This document shows, in pieces, positions 45,868 to 55,812 of a DNA stretch of 64,000 bases. A program made the translations under genes and the position numbers. Position 1 is the first letter of the stretch. Each line of letters starts with the position of its first letter. Source of the DNA: Nitratireductor sp. GISD-1A_MAKvit (lineage in GTDB: Bacteria; Pseudomonadota; Alphaproteobacteria; Rhizobiales; Rhizobiaceae). The notes below the pieces were generated by a model. The model worked only from the letters and a program-made list of their open reading frames with translations, was not told the origin of the DNA and did no database searches. Location of the stretch: assembly GCF_040819555.1 (NCBI RefSeq), contig NZ_CP161920.1:3595001-3659000 (forward strand), written 5' to 3'.

Positions 45868-47523
45868 ATGACGACGGCAGGCCAAGATGCGCTTGAATTG
45901 ACGCCCGAAGTGATGGAGGCCGCAGCCGAGAGCAAGGCCTGGCCCTTTGAGGAAGCGCGCAAGATCGTCAAACGCTACGAGGGCGGCAACTTCCCCGATA
46001 CGGTTCTGTTCGAGACGGGGTACGGGCCTTCCGGGCTGCCCCATATCGGCACTTTCGGTGAAGTGGCCCGCACCTCAATGGTGCGGCATGCCTTTCGCGT
46101 GCTCACCGAAGACAGGATCAAGACGAAGATCCTGTGCTTCTCTGATGATATGGATGGTCTGCGCAAGGTTCCCGACAATGTGCCCAACAAGGAGATGCTG
46201 CGCTCTCACCTGGGCAAGCCACTGACGCAGGTGCCGGACCCCTTTTCAAACGAATACCCCTCATTCGGCGCCGCCAACAATGCGCGTCTTCGGTCCTTCC
46301 TCGATCAGTTCGGCTTCGATTACGAATTCGCCTCCTCCACGGATTATTATGCGTCGGGGCGGTTTGACGCGATGCTTCTCACCCTGCTCGAGCGCTACGA
46401 CGCGGTGATGGACATCATGCTGCCCTCGCTGCGTGAGGAGCGGGCCCAGACCTATTCGCCTTTCCTACCGATCCACCCCAAAACCGGCGTGGTGATGCAG
46501 GTTCCGCTCGAGGAGCGAAAGGTCGATGCAGGCAGCATTGTCTGGCGCGACCCCGAAAATGGCGAGCTGTTCGAAACACCGGTGACCGGTGGCCACTGCA
46601 AGCTGCAATGGAAGCCCGATTGGGCGATGCGCTGGGCCGCACTCGAAGTCGATTACGAAATGTCCGGCAAGGATCTGATCGACAGTGTGAAACTTGCAGC
46701 ACAGATTTGCACCGCGCTCGGCAAGAAACCGCCGGAAGGCTTCAACTATGAGCTGTTTCTGGATGAGAACGGCCAGAAAATCTCCAAGTCGAAAGGCAAT
46801 GGCCTGACCATCGATGAATGGCTCGCCTATGCCCCGACCGAGAGCCTTTCGCTCTACATGTTCCAGAAACCGAAAGCGGCAAAGAAGCTCTATTTCGACG
46901 TGATCCCGCGTGCGGTGGACGAGTACTACACCTTTCTGTCCGCCTATGATCGCCAGGACTGGAAGAACCGTCTCGGCAATCCGGTCTGGCACATCCACGA
47001 CGGCACGCCGCCGGCAACCGAACTGCCGGTTCCGTTTGCGCTGCTGCTCAACCTGGTCAGCGCCTCCAATGCGCAGAACACGGATGTTCTTTGGGGCTTC
47101 ATCTCGCGCTACGCGCCCGGCGTCACGCCTCAGACACACCCCGAGCTCGACCGGCTCACCGGCTACGCGCTGCGCTATTTCGAAGATTTCGTGAAACCGT
47201 CCAAGGCATTCCGTGCACCCGACGAGGTCGAACGCGAGGCGCTACGCGGCATCAAAGACGCCCTTGGTGCGTTGCAGTCAGATGCCGATGGCGAAGCGAT
47301 CCAGAATGCAATTCTGGATGTGGCCCGCGGCATCGAGCGCTATCAGGATCACAAGCGCAAGAGCCCCAACGGAGGCCCCGGTGTTTCAGTGGCCTTCTTC
47401 CAGATGCTCTATCAGGTGCTTCTGGGGCAGGAACGGGGCCCACGCTTCGGCTCATTCGCTGCGCTTTACGGCATCAATGAAACGCGCGGGCTGATCAACG
47501 CCGCGCTCGACGGGAACCTCTGA
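45868..47523 (+). CDS. lysS: Lysyl-tRNA synthetase, class I
   Basis: This 551-residue class I (archaeal-type) LysRS charges tRNA-Lys. The HIGH-type motif [10 protein letters not shown] is at about 56-65. The KMSKS-type motif KISKSKG lies at about residue 305, and alpha-helical cage domains follow. This non-homologous LysRS replaces the class II enzyme in most alphaproteobacteria. The ATG at 45868 follows GGAAAG. The longer frame to 45802 overlaps the terB promoter area. No second lysS is in the window. Confidence 0.96.
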   Translation: MTTAGQDALELTPEVMEAAAESKAWPFEEARKIVKRYEGGNFPDTVLFETGYGPSGLPHIGTFGEVARTSMVRHAFRVLTEDRIKTKILCFSDDMDGLRKVPDNVPNKEMLRSHLGKPLTQVPDPFSNEYPSFGAANNARLRSFLDQFGFDYEFASSTDYYASGRFDAMLLTLLERYDAVMDIMLPSLREERAQTYSPFLPIHPKTGVVMQVPLEERKVDAGSIVWRDPENGELFETPVTGGHCKLQWKPDWAMRWAALEVDYEMSGKDLIDSVKLAAQICTALGKKPPEGFNYELFLDENGQKISKSKGNGLTIDEWLAYAPTESLSLYMFQKPKAAKKLYFDVIPRAVDEYYTFLSAYDRQDWKNRLGNPVWHIHDGTPPATELPVPFALLLNLVSASNAQNTDVLWGFISRYAPGVTPQTHPELDRLTGYALRYFEDFVKPSKAFRAPDEVEREALRGIKDALGALQSDADGEAIQNAILDVARGIERYQDHKRKSPNGGPGVSVAFFQMLYQVLLGQERGPRFGSFAALYGINETRGLINAALDGNL

Positions 47524-47548
47524 TCCCGGTCAGGTTCCAATCGTCTCT

Positions 47549-48178
47549 CTATAATCCCGACGGCCCGCCGCCAAAAATGCCTTTGCCGGCAATGCGGGCC
47601 GTCTTTTCCTTGTCCGGATAAGGCCCATCGGCATCGGCCAGCGCCCAGCCATTCTCCACCAGCCAGGCTCCCACATCCCGCCCAGCAAGCCGGCAGACCA
47701 TCGTCATTTCGGCCACCTGATCAGCAGCATTGTTTTCCTGCGGATCCTGCGCGTGGCATTCCACCGCACGGCCGCGCAGCCAGTAACGGAACGCAGTGCG
47801 CGCCCGCTTGCCGCAGGGCCAGACAGCACCTGAGCTGGCGTCGCAAACCTGATCTGGGGAGATGATGCGAATGCCGGCAATCCTGATTGTGCGCCCTTCC
47901 GCCTGGAGCAGGCCGGCCGCAATCGCGATCGGCTGGTGATAGAGCGTGTCCACCGGTCCCGGCTCGGGCGCGGGCTGACCAAGCTCGCTTAGCGGCGCAC
48001 GTGGTTCGGTTCGTTCCAGCCCGGACGGGTCAACCGGTGGAGGCGCGAAAAGTTCGGGGGCGATAATGCGCGGCTGCCGACGCTCCTGGGCAAATGCGTC
48101 TTCAGTTGTCCCCAAAGCGGCGAGTGCTGCGAGGCACATGCAGGCAGCAGTACCTGCCCGCGCACGCCATGGTCTCAT
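47549..48178 (-). CDS. Secreted SNase-like (thermonuclease-family) protein
   Basis: This 209-residue protein has an N-terminal signal peptide (about residues 1-30, ending AFA-QER), a proline-rich linker, and a C-terminal SNase-like beta-barrel with IRIAGIRIISPDQVC, AVECHAQDPQ, MVCRLAGRDVGAWLVENGWA and ADADGPY. The usual catalytic arginine/glutamate set of staphylococcal nuclease is not clear, so it may not be a nuclease. It contains four cysteines in the domain that could form disulfides in the periplasm. Its ATG overlaps the S24 repressor stop (ATGA). Confidence 0.8.
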   Translation of the reverse strand: MRPWRARAGTAACMCLAALAALGTTEDAFAQERRQPRIIAPELFAPPPVDPSGLERTEPRAPLSELGQPAPEPGPVDTLYHQPIAIAAGLLQAEGRTIRIAGIRIISPDQVCDASSGAVWPCGKRARTAFRYWLRGRAVECHAQDPQENNAADQVAEMTMVCRLAGRDVGAWLVENGWALADADGPYPDKEKTARIAGKGIFGGGPSGL

Positions 48179-48831
48179 TGGCTCGCCCAGATGATCCGCG
48201 CCATCCACTCCATCTCCTGCCTTTGAAGAACCCGGTTCGCGTGATCTGGATTGAGCGAGAGCAACTCGACCTCGCGGCTCGTCTGCCGCAGGAGAACTTT
48301 GGCCATCACCTCGCCGCTTGCCGCCTTCACGACAACGCGATCACCACGCTGCAGTCTGGCGGTGGGGTCGACAATAAGCGTATCTCCGTCGCGATAGAGC
48401 GGCATCATGGAATCGCCCTGCACCTGCAATGCATAGGCACCTTCACGCGCTGGCCCCGGCAGATCCACATGCTCCCATCCTTCTCCATGCGGGAAGCCCG
48501 CATCGTCGAAAAAGCCTCCGGCCCCTGCCTGGGCAAAGCCGATGAGCGGGACGCTGGGCGGCGGATGCATATAAGGTTCGGTGGGGCGCCCCTCAGAGTG
48601 AAGCAGCATCACGAATTCCGACAGTGTGGTTCCCGTCGCATCCATGATCTTCGACAGGGATTCGGTAGAGGGCCAGCGCGGGCGTCCGTCTGAGGACAGG
48701 CGTTTGGATTTGTTGAAAGCCGTAGAGTCCAGCCCTGCACGCCGGGCAAGACCGGAGGCAGAAAGCGAGTGACGCGCAGCCAACGCGTCTATGGCTGCCC
48801 AAACCTTGTCGTGCGAAAGCACGGGACTCAT
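48175..48831 (-). CDS. S24 family LexA-like repressor
   Basis: This 218-residue regulator has an N-terminal HTH (SASGLARRAGLDSTAFNKSKR) and a C-terminal S24 peptidase domain. The serine is in VQGDSMMPLYRDGD and the lysine in DRVVVKAASGEVMAK, which are the catalytic Ser/Lys pair of self-cleaving repressors. It resembles phage-type repressors fixed in rhizobial chromosomes. A perfect palindrome lies 99 bases upstream (48930-48949). Downstream SNase-like gene overlaps it by four bases, so both may be coregulated. Confidence 0.88.
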   Translation of the reverse strand: MSPVLSHDKVWAAIDALAARHSLSASGLARRAGLDSTAFNKSKRLSSDGRPRWPSTESLSKIMDATGTTLSEFVMLLHSEGRPTEPYMHPPPSVPLIGFAQAGAGGFFDDAGFPHGEGWEHVDLPGPAREGAYALQVQGDSMMPLYRDGDTLIVDPTARLQRGDRVVVKAASGEVMAKVLLRQTSREVELLSLNPDHANRVLQRQEMEWMARIIWASQ

Positions 48832-48929
48832 CCTTCCAGCGCTTCAGGAACAGGAAAATATACCTGTTTTCGTTGTAACGTCGCGCGCGGACCTTGTCCA
48901 CCAGCCTCTGCGCGCTGTTGCCACGTCAA

Positions 48930-48949
48930 AACGATACAGCGGTATCGTT
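48930..48949. promoter_or_regulatory. Perfect inverted repeat upstream of S24 repressor
   Basis: AACGATAC-AGCG-GTATCGTT has perfect 8-bp arms and a 4-base spacer. It lies between the actR terminator and the S24 repressor gene. It fits an autoregulatory operator of the repressor. This is inferred from position only. Confidence 0.55.
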
Positions 48950-48959
48950 CCACACTAGG

Positions 48960-48985
48960 AAAAATCCCCAGTACTTGCCTGGGGC
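48960..48985 (-). terminator. Intrinsic terminator after actR
   Basis: On the minus strand CCCCAG/CTGGGG with a 7-base loop is followed by ATTTTTT-like T residues (48960-48965), 18 bases beyond the actR stop. Confidence 0.85.
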
Positions 48986-49003
48986 TCAAGCCTCACGCAC
49001 CCC

Positions 49004-49588
49004 TCAACGCGGCGCGCGTTTGGCCAGAATACGCTGCAGCGTGCGCCGATGCATGTTCAGCCTGCGCGCCGTTTCCGAGACGTTGCGGTCGCACATTTCG
49101 TAAACCCGCTGAATGTGCTCCCAGCGCACCCGGTCGGCCGACATCGGATTTTCCGGGGGCGCCACCTTCTCTCCGGCCTGCCGTGTCAACGCTGCAAAAA
49201 CGTCATCGGCGTCTGCGGGTTTGGCCAGATAGTCGATGGCGCCAAGCTTCACCGCAGTCACGGCCGTGGCAATGTTTCCGTAACCGGTCAGGATGATGGT
49301 ACGGGAATCCTTGCGCTTTTCGCGTATGGTGGCCACCACGTCGAGACCATTGCCATCTGCAAGCCGCATATCCACCACGGCGAAGGCCGGTGGCGCGGCT
49401 TTCGCGCGCGCAACCGCCTCTTCCACCGATTCAGCGGTCTCCACCGTGAATCCACGGCTCTCCATGGCCCGCGCCAGACGGGTGAGGAATGGCTTGTCAT
49501 CGTCAACGATGAGCAGCGAACGGTCCTCGCCCAGCGCGACTTCCGGGTCTTCCACGGTGTTGCTTGTCATATCCAGCACGTTCAGCAC
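49004..49588 (-). CDS. actR: Redox response regulator ActR (RegA/PrrA)
   Basis: This 194-residue response regulator has a receiver domain with acidic pocket LLIVDDDKP, phosphoacceptor D73 in AVVDMRLADG and switch lysine in YLAKPADADD. A proline-linked C-terminal Fis-type HTH follows (NVSETARRLNMHRRTLQRILAKR). It is the partner of ActS and controls redox-regulated genes (energy generation, nitrogen and carbon fixation). The GTG at 49588 is taken because AGGA lies 8 bases upstream. An ATG at 49570 is also possible. Confidence 0.95.
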   Translation of the reverse strand: MLNVLDMTSNTVEDPEVALGEDRSLLIVDDDKPFLTRLARAMESRGFTVETAESVEEAVARAKAAPPAFAVVDMRLADGNGLDVVATIREKRKDSRTIILTGYGNIATAVTAVKLGAIDYLAKPADADDVFAALTRQAGEKVAPPENPMSADRVRWEHIQRVYEMCDRNVSETARRLNMHRRTLQRILAKRAPR

Positions 49589-49636
49589 ATTATGTTTCCT
49601 GAAATCTTTCTAACCCAAATCCGTCAGCTTTCCAAT

Positions 49637-50989
49637 TTAGGACTCTTTGCCGACGAATCCAGATGCCTCCTCGGGCACTACGAAGATTGATCGCGGCCAG
49701 ATCACTTCTGCGAATGCACCCTTGCCCTTCTCGGCAAGATTGCCGAATCGGATCTGGGCGCCAGAACGCTCAAGTAGTGTCTTGGCAATGAAAAGTCCCA
49801 GCCCGAGCCCGCCGCCACTGCTGCCATCGGAGGATCGCTTCGACATGTAGGGTTCACCGATCCGATCCAGGATTTCAGCGGGAAAACCATGGCCGTCATC
49901 CACCACGAGAAGCCCGACGGTGTCTGCGTCCCAGTGCCAGCGGATCGTGACGCTTTCGCGCGCGAAATCCACCGCGTTCTCCACCAGATTGCCGAGCCCG
50001 TAAATGACACCCGGGTTGCGCCGTCCCACCGGCTCCGGTCCTTTCGTTGCGCCCGGCTCCAGGCGGATATCGATGCCAAAATCGCGGTGGGGAGCAGCGG
50101 TTTCCTCGATCAAAGAGGTGAAGGGCTGGCGTGCCATGTGCGCCTCGCCTTCCGACGACAGGCTGGTCAGCTGGCGCAGAATCTCACGGCATCGCTCGCT
50201 CTGGGTGCGCAGCAGCGTCACATCCTCGCTGAAACGCTCGTCCTTGCCGAGCGCACGTTCCATTTCGCGCGCCACCAGCGCGATGGTGGCCAGTGGGGTG
50301 CCGAGCTCGTGGGCAGCGGCGGCCGCCAGACCATCCAGCGCAGAGATGTGCTGTTCCCGCTGCAGCACCAGTTCGGTGGCCGCAAGCGCGTTGGCCAGAA
50401 GCCGGGCTTCCTTCGCGACCCGATAGGCATAGACCCCGGTGAAGGCGATGCTCGACACCACGGCGATCCAGACACCAATGATGTAGACAAGGGGCATCAC
50501 CAGCTCGGTGCCGGGGAACCATGGAAGCGGGCGATGGAAGACGGCGAGCGCCGTGGTAAGGGCCACCACCAGAGAGCCAAGAAGCGCGGTCCAGCGCAGT
50601 GGCAGCGATGTGGCGGAGATCACGACAGGCACTGTCATAAGAAGCGCGAAGGGATTTGTGAGGCCGCCCGTCATGTACAGCAAACCGGCAAGCTGGAACG
50701 CATCGAAGGTAAGAATCCCGAGTGCGGCCAGGGGAGCCAGCCTGTGCGTCACGGGATAGCGAAATGCCAGATGCACATTGAGCCACGCCGAAGCCGCGAT
50801 CAGCGCGAAACACAGGCCGACCGGTAGCGGAAAATCGAGCCCGAAGGCGACAACGATCACTGCCGCACTCTGACCGATGATCGCCAGCCAGCGCAGCTTG
50901 ATCAACGTGTTGAGCCGCAGGCCATGGCTCGGATCGTGGGCCCTTATATCCTCAAGCATGGCTGGGTTATGAGGGAAGTCCACCTCCAC
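49637..50989 (-). CDS. actS: Redox sensor histidine kinase ActS (RegB/PrrB)
   Basis: This 450-residue membrane kinase has six helices (about 30-190) with the quinone-binding GGLTNPF (108-114), phosphoacceptor H227 (AAAHELGTPLA) and the redox-sensitive C267 (SERCREIL). The histidine and cysteine are offset by two from H225 and C265 of Rhodobacter RegB. HATPase boxes (NLVENAVDFA, DDGHGFP, GGGLGLGLFIAKTL) complete it. It autophosphorylates in response to redox state. Starts at 50989 (GTG) and 50959 (ATG) are possible. It lies next to actR on the same strand. Confidence 0.95.
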   Translation of the reverse strand: MEVDFPHNPAMLEDIRAHDPSHGLRLNTLIKLRWLAIIGQSAAVIVVAFGLDFPLPVGLCFALIAASAWLNVHLAFRYPVTHRLAPLAALGILTFDAFQLAGLLYMTGGLTNPFALLMTVPVVISATSLPLRWTALLGSLVVALTTALAVFHRPLPWFPGTELVMPLVYIIGVWIAVVSSIAFTGVYAYRVAKEARLLANALAATELVLQREQHISALDGLAAAAAHELGTPLATIALVAREMERALGKDERFSEDVTLLRTQSERCREILRQLTSLSSEGEAHMARQPFTSLIEETAAPHRDFGIDIRLEPGATKGPEPVGRRNPGVIYGLGNLVENAVDFARESVTIRWHWDADTVGLLVVDDGHGFPAEILDRIGEPYMSKRSSDGSSGGGLGLGLFIAKTLLERSGAQIRFGNLAEKGKGAFAEVIWPRSIFVVPEEASGFVGKES

Positions 50990-50997
50990 TCCAAGCG

Positions 50998-53458
50998 TTA
51001 TTTTTTACGCGGTTTGGCGCGATGTGTCGCGGCTGCGCTGGCCGGGTGTTCAGGCCATACATGCTTGGGATAGCGGCCTCGCATATCGGCGCGCACATCC
51101 GCCCACGACCCGACCCAGAAACCCGGCAGGTCGCGCGTTGTCTGGATCGGCCGGTGCGCAGGCGAAAGCAGCTCCAGTTTGAGTGGGATCCCATCGGCGA
51201 CCGTGGGGTGTTCGGTCAGGCCAAAAAGCTCCTGCACCCGGATTGCCAGCACCGGCCCCCTCCGCCTCGTAGCGAATGGGCACGCGACTGCCTGAAGGAG
51301 CGTCAAAATGGCTGGGGGCCATCTGGCCGATGCGCCTTTGAAATTCGTGCGGAACCAGCGCAGTCAGCCCCTCGCGCAGGATGTGCGGCGCCAGTCTGGA
51401 AAGTGACGCCTCGCCGGCAAGGAAAGGCAGGAGCCAGTCGTCGAGCCGTTCAAGAAGCGCCTCGTCCGACATATCAGGCCATGGGTCGCCCTTCGCCGCG
51501 TGGAGCCAGGCAAGCTTGCCCCTGAGCGCCTTCGCTTCCCTGTCCCAGGGCAGAAGCGACAGCCCGTTTGCCCGCACGGCGTCGATCACCGCTCGGTCGG
51601 CAGCAGCGCCCGATGGCGGCGGCAGAACCTGCTCGGCCAGCACCAGCGCGCCCAGCCGGCGCACCCGCCGCTGCCTGAGCGTGCCCGCGCCACGGTCGAA
51701 GCGTGTCTCGGTAACCTCCTCGATCAGATGCCCGAGCGCGCCCACGATCTCTTCCTCGTCAATCGCCGCTGCCGAAGCAATGCGCGCATTCTGCGCCCGC
51801 CCCTGAAGATCGGCGACGACCAGAAAGGCGCTTCCGGCAAGGCGCTCCTCCGGAGCCAGCACGCCGCCGCGCCCATTGACCATGACGAAATGCCCATGCG
51901 CGCCCCGTGCTTTGGCAACGCGGTCGGGCCATGCATGAATGAGAAGAGCGCCCGCATGCGGCGCATCCCCGGCGCGTTCACCACCGGCCGCCTTTGCCAG
52001 CCGCGCTGCGAGCTGACGCGCCTTTTCCGCCCGCGTGCCCTTCTCTTTACGGAAGCGCTGTAACCGGTCGTCCAGATCGGCGGACCGGCCACCCAGCCCG
52101 CGTTCTGACAGGAGAACGGCGAGTTCGGCTGCGGCTTGTGCGTGACCGTCTTCCGCCGCGCGCGCCACCATATGCGCCAGCCGCACCGGCAAAGCGAGCC
52201 TGCGCATCGCCTCGCCCTCAGCCGTCAGCCGGCCCGCCTCGTCCAGCGCTTCGAGCCGCCGCAGAAGACTGCGCGCCTCGACAAGCGCCGGGGCCGGCGG
52301 CGCATCGAGAAAGGAAAGAGAAGCCGGATCGCTGACGCCGAAGGCAGCGCAATCGAGCAACAGACCCGACAGATCCGCCTCCAGAATTTCCGGCGGCGTG
52401 AATGCGGGCAGCGCAGCCGTCTGCTCCGCGCGCCAGAGGCGAAGCGCGATGCCGGGTGCCGTGCGACCCGCACGGCCAGCACGCTGATCGGCTGAAGCGC
52501 GCGAAACGCGCACGGTCTCCAGCCGGGTCAGACCCGTCGAGGGTTCGAATTTCGGCAGGCGCGACAGACCACTGTCAATCACCACCCGCACGCCATCAAT
52601 GGTCACCGAGGTTTCCGCTATGGCTGTCGCCAGAACCACCTTGCGCCGACCTTTGGCCGCGGGCCGGATGGCGGCGTCCTGTGCACGCCCGTCGAGGCCG
52701 CCATAAAGCGGCGTTACGTCCACATCGGCGGGCAACCGTTCGGCAAGGCGCTCCGCTGTCCGCTCAATCTCGCGCTGGCCGGGCAGGAAGGCGAGAACGC
52801 TGCCCTCCTCCTCCGCCAGAACCGTGCGCACCGCCCGCGCCATCGTCTCCTCGATGGCCTCGCCGGAGGGCCGTTCAGCGTGGCGCAATTCGATGGGAAA
52901 ACTCCGCCCTTCGCTCTCGATCACCGGTGCATCACCCAGAAGCGTTGCGACCCGCGCGCCATCGAGCGTGGCCGACATGACCAGAAGCCGCAGATCGGGC
53001 CGAAGTGCGGCCTGCGCGTCAAGCGCCAGCGCCAGCGCGAAATCGCCATCGAGCGAGCGTTCATGAAACTCGTCGAAGAGCACTGCGGAGACCCCCGAAA
53101 GCTCCGGATCATCGACGATCATGCGCGCAAGAACGCCCTCGGTGACCACAAGAATGCGGGTTTTGGCAGAAACCTTTCGCTCCATGCGCATGGCATAGCC
53201 AACCGTCCCACCCGGCTCTTCGCCAAGGAGCGCCGCCATGCGCCGGGCCGCAGCACGCGCGGCAAGCCGGCGCGGCTCCAGAAGCACGATGCGGCCGCGC
53301 GATGCCCATTGGGCATCCAGAAGCGCCAATGGTGCAAGTGTCGTCTTGCCCGCTCCGGGCGGCGCGACGAGCACCGCCTTGCCTCGGGTCTCCAGCGCGC
53401 CTGCAAGCGCCGGCAGCACGTCCGTTACCGGTAGGTCTGGGAGTTCAAGCCTCGTCAT
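50998..53458 (-). CDS. hrpB: ATP-dependent helicase HrpB, frameshifted near 3' end
   Basis: This is a DEAH-box helicase of the HrpB type. It has Walker A (APPGAGKTTLA), DEFH (LFDEFHERSLDG), SAT (VMSATLDGARV), motif V/VI (AETSVTIDGVRVVID, QRAGRAGRTAPG) and a HrpB C-terminal region. The first 730 residues are intact. Near RYEAEG the frame changes, and the family end (VLAIRVQELFGLTEHP, DLPGFWVGSWADVRADMRGRYPKHVWPEHP) runs in another frame to 50998. One surplus base in the CCCCC run at 51256-51260 explains this, with corrected length 819. Its ATG overlaps the ynjD stop (TAATG). Confidence 0.93.
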
Positions 53459-54099
53459 TATCCGGCGATCCGCACGATGTCACCGCCAGCAGCCTCTGCG
53501 TCTGCCTCATCATGCGTGACGAGAAGCACCGGCAAACCTGTGTCACGCGCCTTGGAAAAGACGAGCTCACGGGTTTGCGCGCGCAGGTCTGCGTCAAGCT
53601 TGGAGAAGGGTTCATCCAGAAGCAGGGCACGGGGTGACGACACGAGCACCCGAGCGAGCGCCACACGCGCTTTTTGCCCACCGGAGAGCGTTGCCGGATC
53701 CCGGTTCTGAAGCCCCGCAAGCCCGACACCCTCAAGTGCGTGAGCGACGCGCTCGGCGCGTGCCTCGCGGCCGCGCACCCCTTCAGGCAGCGCGAACATG
53801 AGGTTGCCGCCAACGCTCATATGCGGAAACAGCAGTGGATCCTGAAAAAGCACGCCCATATGCCGGTCTTCAGGCTTCAGCGCAGTCACCTCGTTTTCGT
53901 TTACGAAAACCCTGCCCCGCGCCGAAAAGACCGGATCGAGAAACCCGCCGATATAGGCCAGCAACGTGGATTTTCCTGCTCCCGACGGACCCATCACGGT
54001 CAACACGCTTCCTGGCGCAACCCGTTTGGTCAGCGAGATGATCTCGCGGCCCTCGAGCTTGATTGCCACCCCGTCTATGAAAAGCCCGGTATCCCTCAA
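53458..54099 (-). CDS. ynjD: YnjD-like ABC transporter ATPase
   Basis: This 213-residue ATPase has Walker A ([15 protein letters not shown]), Q-loop (LFQDPLLFPHM), signature (LSGGQKARVALARVL) and Walker B (LLLDEPFSKLDA). It matches the short YnjD/ThiQ-like ATPase group that works with a fused two-domain permease. The likely start is TTG at 54099. It follows the permease by 12 bases and overlaps hrpB by one base. The substrate is unknown, as for E. coli YnjBCD. Confidence 0.88.
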   Translation of the reverse strand: MRDTGLFIDGVAIKLEGREIISLTKRVAPGSVLTVMGPSGAGKSTLLAYIGGFLDPVFSARGRVFVNENEVTALKPEDRHMGVLFQDPLLFPHMSVGGNLMFALPEGVRGREARAERVAHALEGVGLAGLQNRDPATLSGGQKARVALARVLVSSPRALLLDEPFSKLDADLRAQTRELVFSKARDTGLPVLLVTHDEADAEAAGGDIVRIAG

Positions 54100-54111
54100 A
54101 TCCGTTTCCGT

Positions 54112-55791
54112 TCAAACATGCATGTCGCGGTAACGGCGGAATATCAGCGCCGGCACGATCGTGGCAACGGCAAAACCTGTTGCGGGCAGCAACATCTGCA
54201 TGAAGGCATAGATCCCGATCACGCGACGATTGCCACCGGAGGCGAGCGCTACCGCCTCCGTGGTGATGGTGGTCAACCGGCCGGCACCCACCAGAACCGT
54301 AGGCAGATAGAGACCGATCGATACGGAAAACCCTATGGCCGCAACCGCAAGCAGCGGTCGCGCCAGCATCGGCAGGCGAATGATAAAGAAGCGCCGGGCC
54401 GGGCCCTTTCCAAGGCCCGCCGCGATCTGATCATAACGGCGGTCGAAGGCACGCCACGGGTCCCGCAGGCTTAGCCAGGCATAGGGCAGCACGAAGACAA
54501 GATGGGCGAAGACAAGCGCTGTCCACGTGGCCGCCATGCCCGCAAGAATGAAGAGCAGCTGAAGCCCGAACAGAAAGGCCACCTGCGGCACGAGCAGTGG
54601 CAGGTAAAGCACTGTCAGCGCACCGCGCCCCGGCGGCCTCGCAGTTTCATCCTCCCGGGCAAAGCAAAGTATGGCGATCACCACGGCAATCATCGTCGAG
54701 ACGAGCGCAACCGACAATGTGGTGGCCAGCGGCTCCATGAGGTTGGGCAGAACGCGCGTCCAGTTGCGCAGTTCGAACCGCGCCGGCAGCAGGTCCGGGT
54801 ATTGCCATAGCCCTGCAACGGACCACAGCGCCAGCGCCAGCATGCCGGCAAAGATCGCTCCTGCCGATAAAAGCATCAAGGCGAGCGCGCCGAGCCTCAG
54901 GGTGCCGTCGCGCCGAAACCGCCACCCGGCAGAGGCAAGACGCTCGCGCACCCGCGCGCCAATCTTCTCCAGCCCGATCCAGATAAGGATCGCCGCCGCC
55001 GTGACGCCCAGTTGCAGAATGGCCCCTGCCGAGGCGAGGAAGCGCATGGACAGGTCTGGGTCGTTCATCCAGTTGACAAGCCGCACTGCGAGCGGCGCCG
55101 GCGTCGTGGGACCCAGTATGGCGGCGACATCCACCACCGAGGTGGCGAAAGCAATGACGGCGAAGACGGGCAGGCGGATCTGCGGATAGATCGAGGGCCA
55201 CAGGCCAAAAACGAAGCCGGAAATGCGGCCGTATCCCATCGATGCGATCAATGCCCGCATACGCGCCGGCTTGACCTGCGGCAGGGCGGCCAGCGTAACG
55301 AGCAGCAGGAACGGAATTTCCTTCACGATCAGCCCCGCCATCATCGAGAGACCAAGCGGGTCGTGCACGATCAGCAGATCAGGCGGACGTTCCCAGCCGG
55401 TGAAGCCCGGTGAGATGATCCGTGCGATGAGGCCGGAGGGCGCGATGAGGAAAGCCAGCGCGAATGCGGTGGCCGCATGCGGCACGGACAGGAGTGGCGA
55501 CAAGAGGTGCTGTATGCGCACAAAAATGCGTGTGCCACCCCATGCGGCCGTGAAAAGCATCACGGTCAGGAGTGAAATTGCGGCTGTAACGAGCCCGGTC
55601 ACAAGACTCATCAGCGCCGACATGAAGATGGCCGGTTCTGCGAACAACCTTCGAAAAGGTTCGAGATCAAACGACGTTCCACCCAGGGCAGGCAGATAGC
55701 CGAAGGCCGGCAGCAATGTGCCGGCCAGCCCGAACGCGACCGGAACGGTCAGAAGCCCGATGGCGAGAAAGGGACCGAGGCGCGTCAGCAT
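54112..55791 (-). CDS. ynjC: YnjC-like fused ABC permease
   Basis: This 559-residue inner-membrane protein has two permease domains in one chain, with about 12 helices. Each has an EAA-type loop (MRALIASMGYGRISGFVFGLWPSIYPQIRL and YDQIAAGLGKGPARRFFIIRLPMLARPLL). This fused architecture is typical of YnjC and ThiP. It lies between the binding protein and ATPase genes of the same transporter. Proximity to phnF raises the possibility that it carries a phosphorus compound, but there is no direct evidence. Confidence 0.9.
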   Translation of the reverse strand: MLTRLGPFLAIGLLTVPVAFGLAGTLLPAFGYLPALGGTSFDLEPFRRLFAEPAIFMSALMSLVTGLVTAAISLLTVMLFTAAWGGTRIFVRIQHLLSPLLSVPHAATAFALAFLIAPSGLIARIISPGFTGWERPPDLLIVHDPLGLSMMAGLIVKEIPFLLLVTLAALPQVKPARMRALIASMGYGRISGFVFGLWPSIYPQIRLPVFAVIAFATSVVDVAAILGPTTPAPLAVRLVNWMNDPDLSMRFLASAGAILQLGVTAAAILIWIGLEKIGARVRERLASAGWRFRRDGTLRLGALALMLLSAGAIFAGMLALALWSVAGLWQYPDLLPARFELRNWTRVLPNLMEPLATTLSVALVSTMIAVVIAILCFAREDETARPPGRGALTVLYLPLLVPQVAFLFGLQLLFILAGMAATWTALVFAHLVFVLPYAWLSLRDPWRAFDRRYDQIAAGLGKGPARRFFIIRLPMLARPLLAVAAIGFSVSIGLYLPTVLVGAGRLTTITTEAVALASGGNRRVIGIYAFMQMLLPATGFAVATIVPALIFRRYRDMHV

Positions 55792-55812
55792 CGGGCTCGT
55801 TCCACGCCGCGG

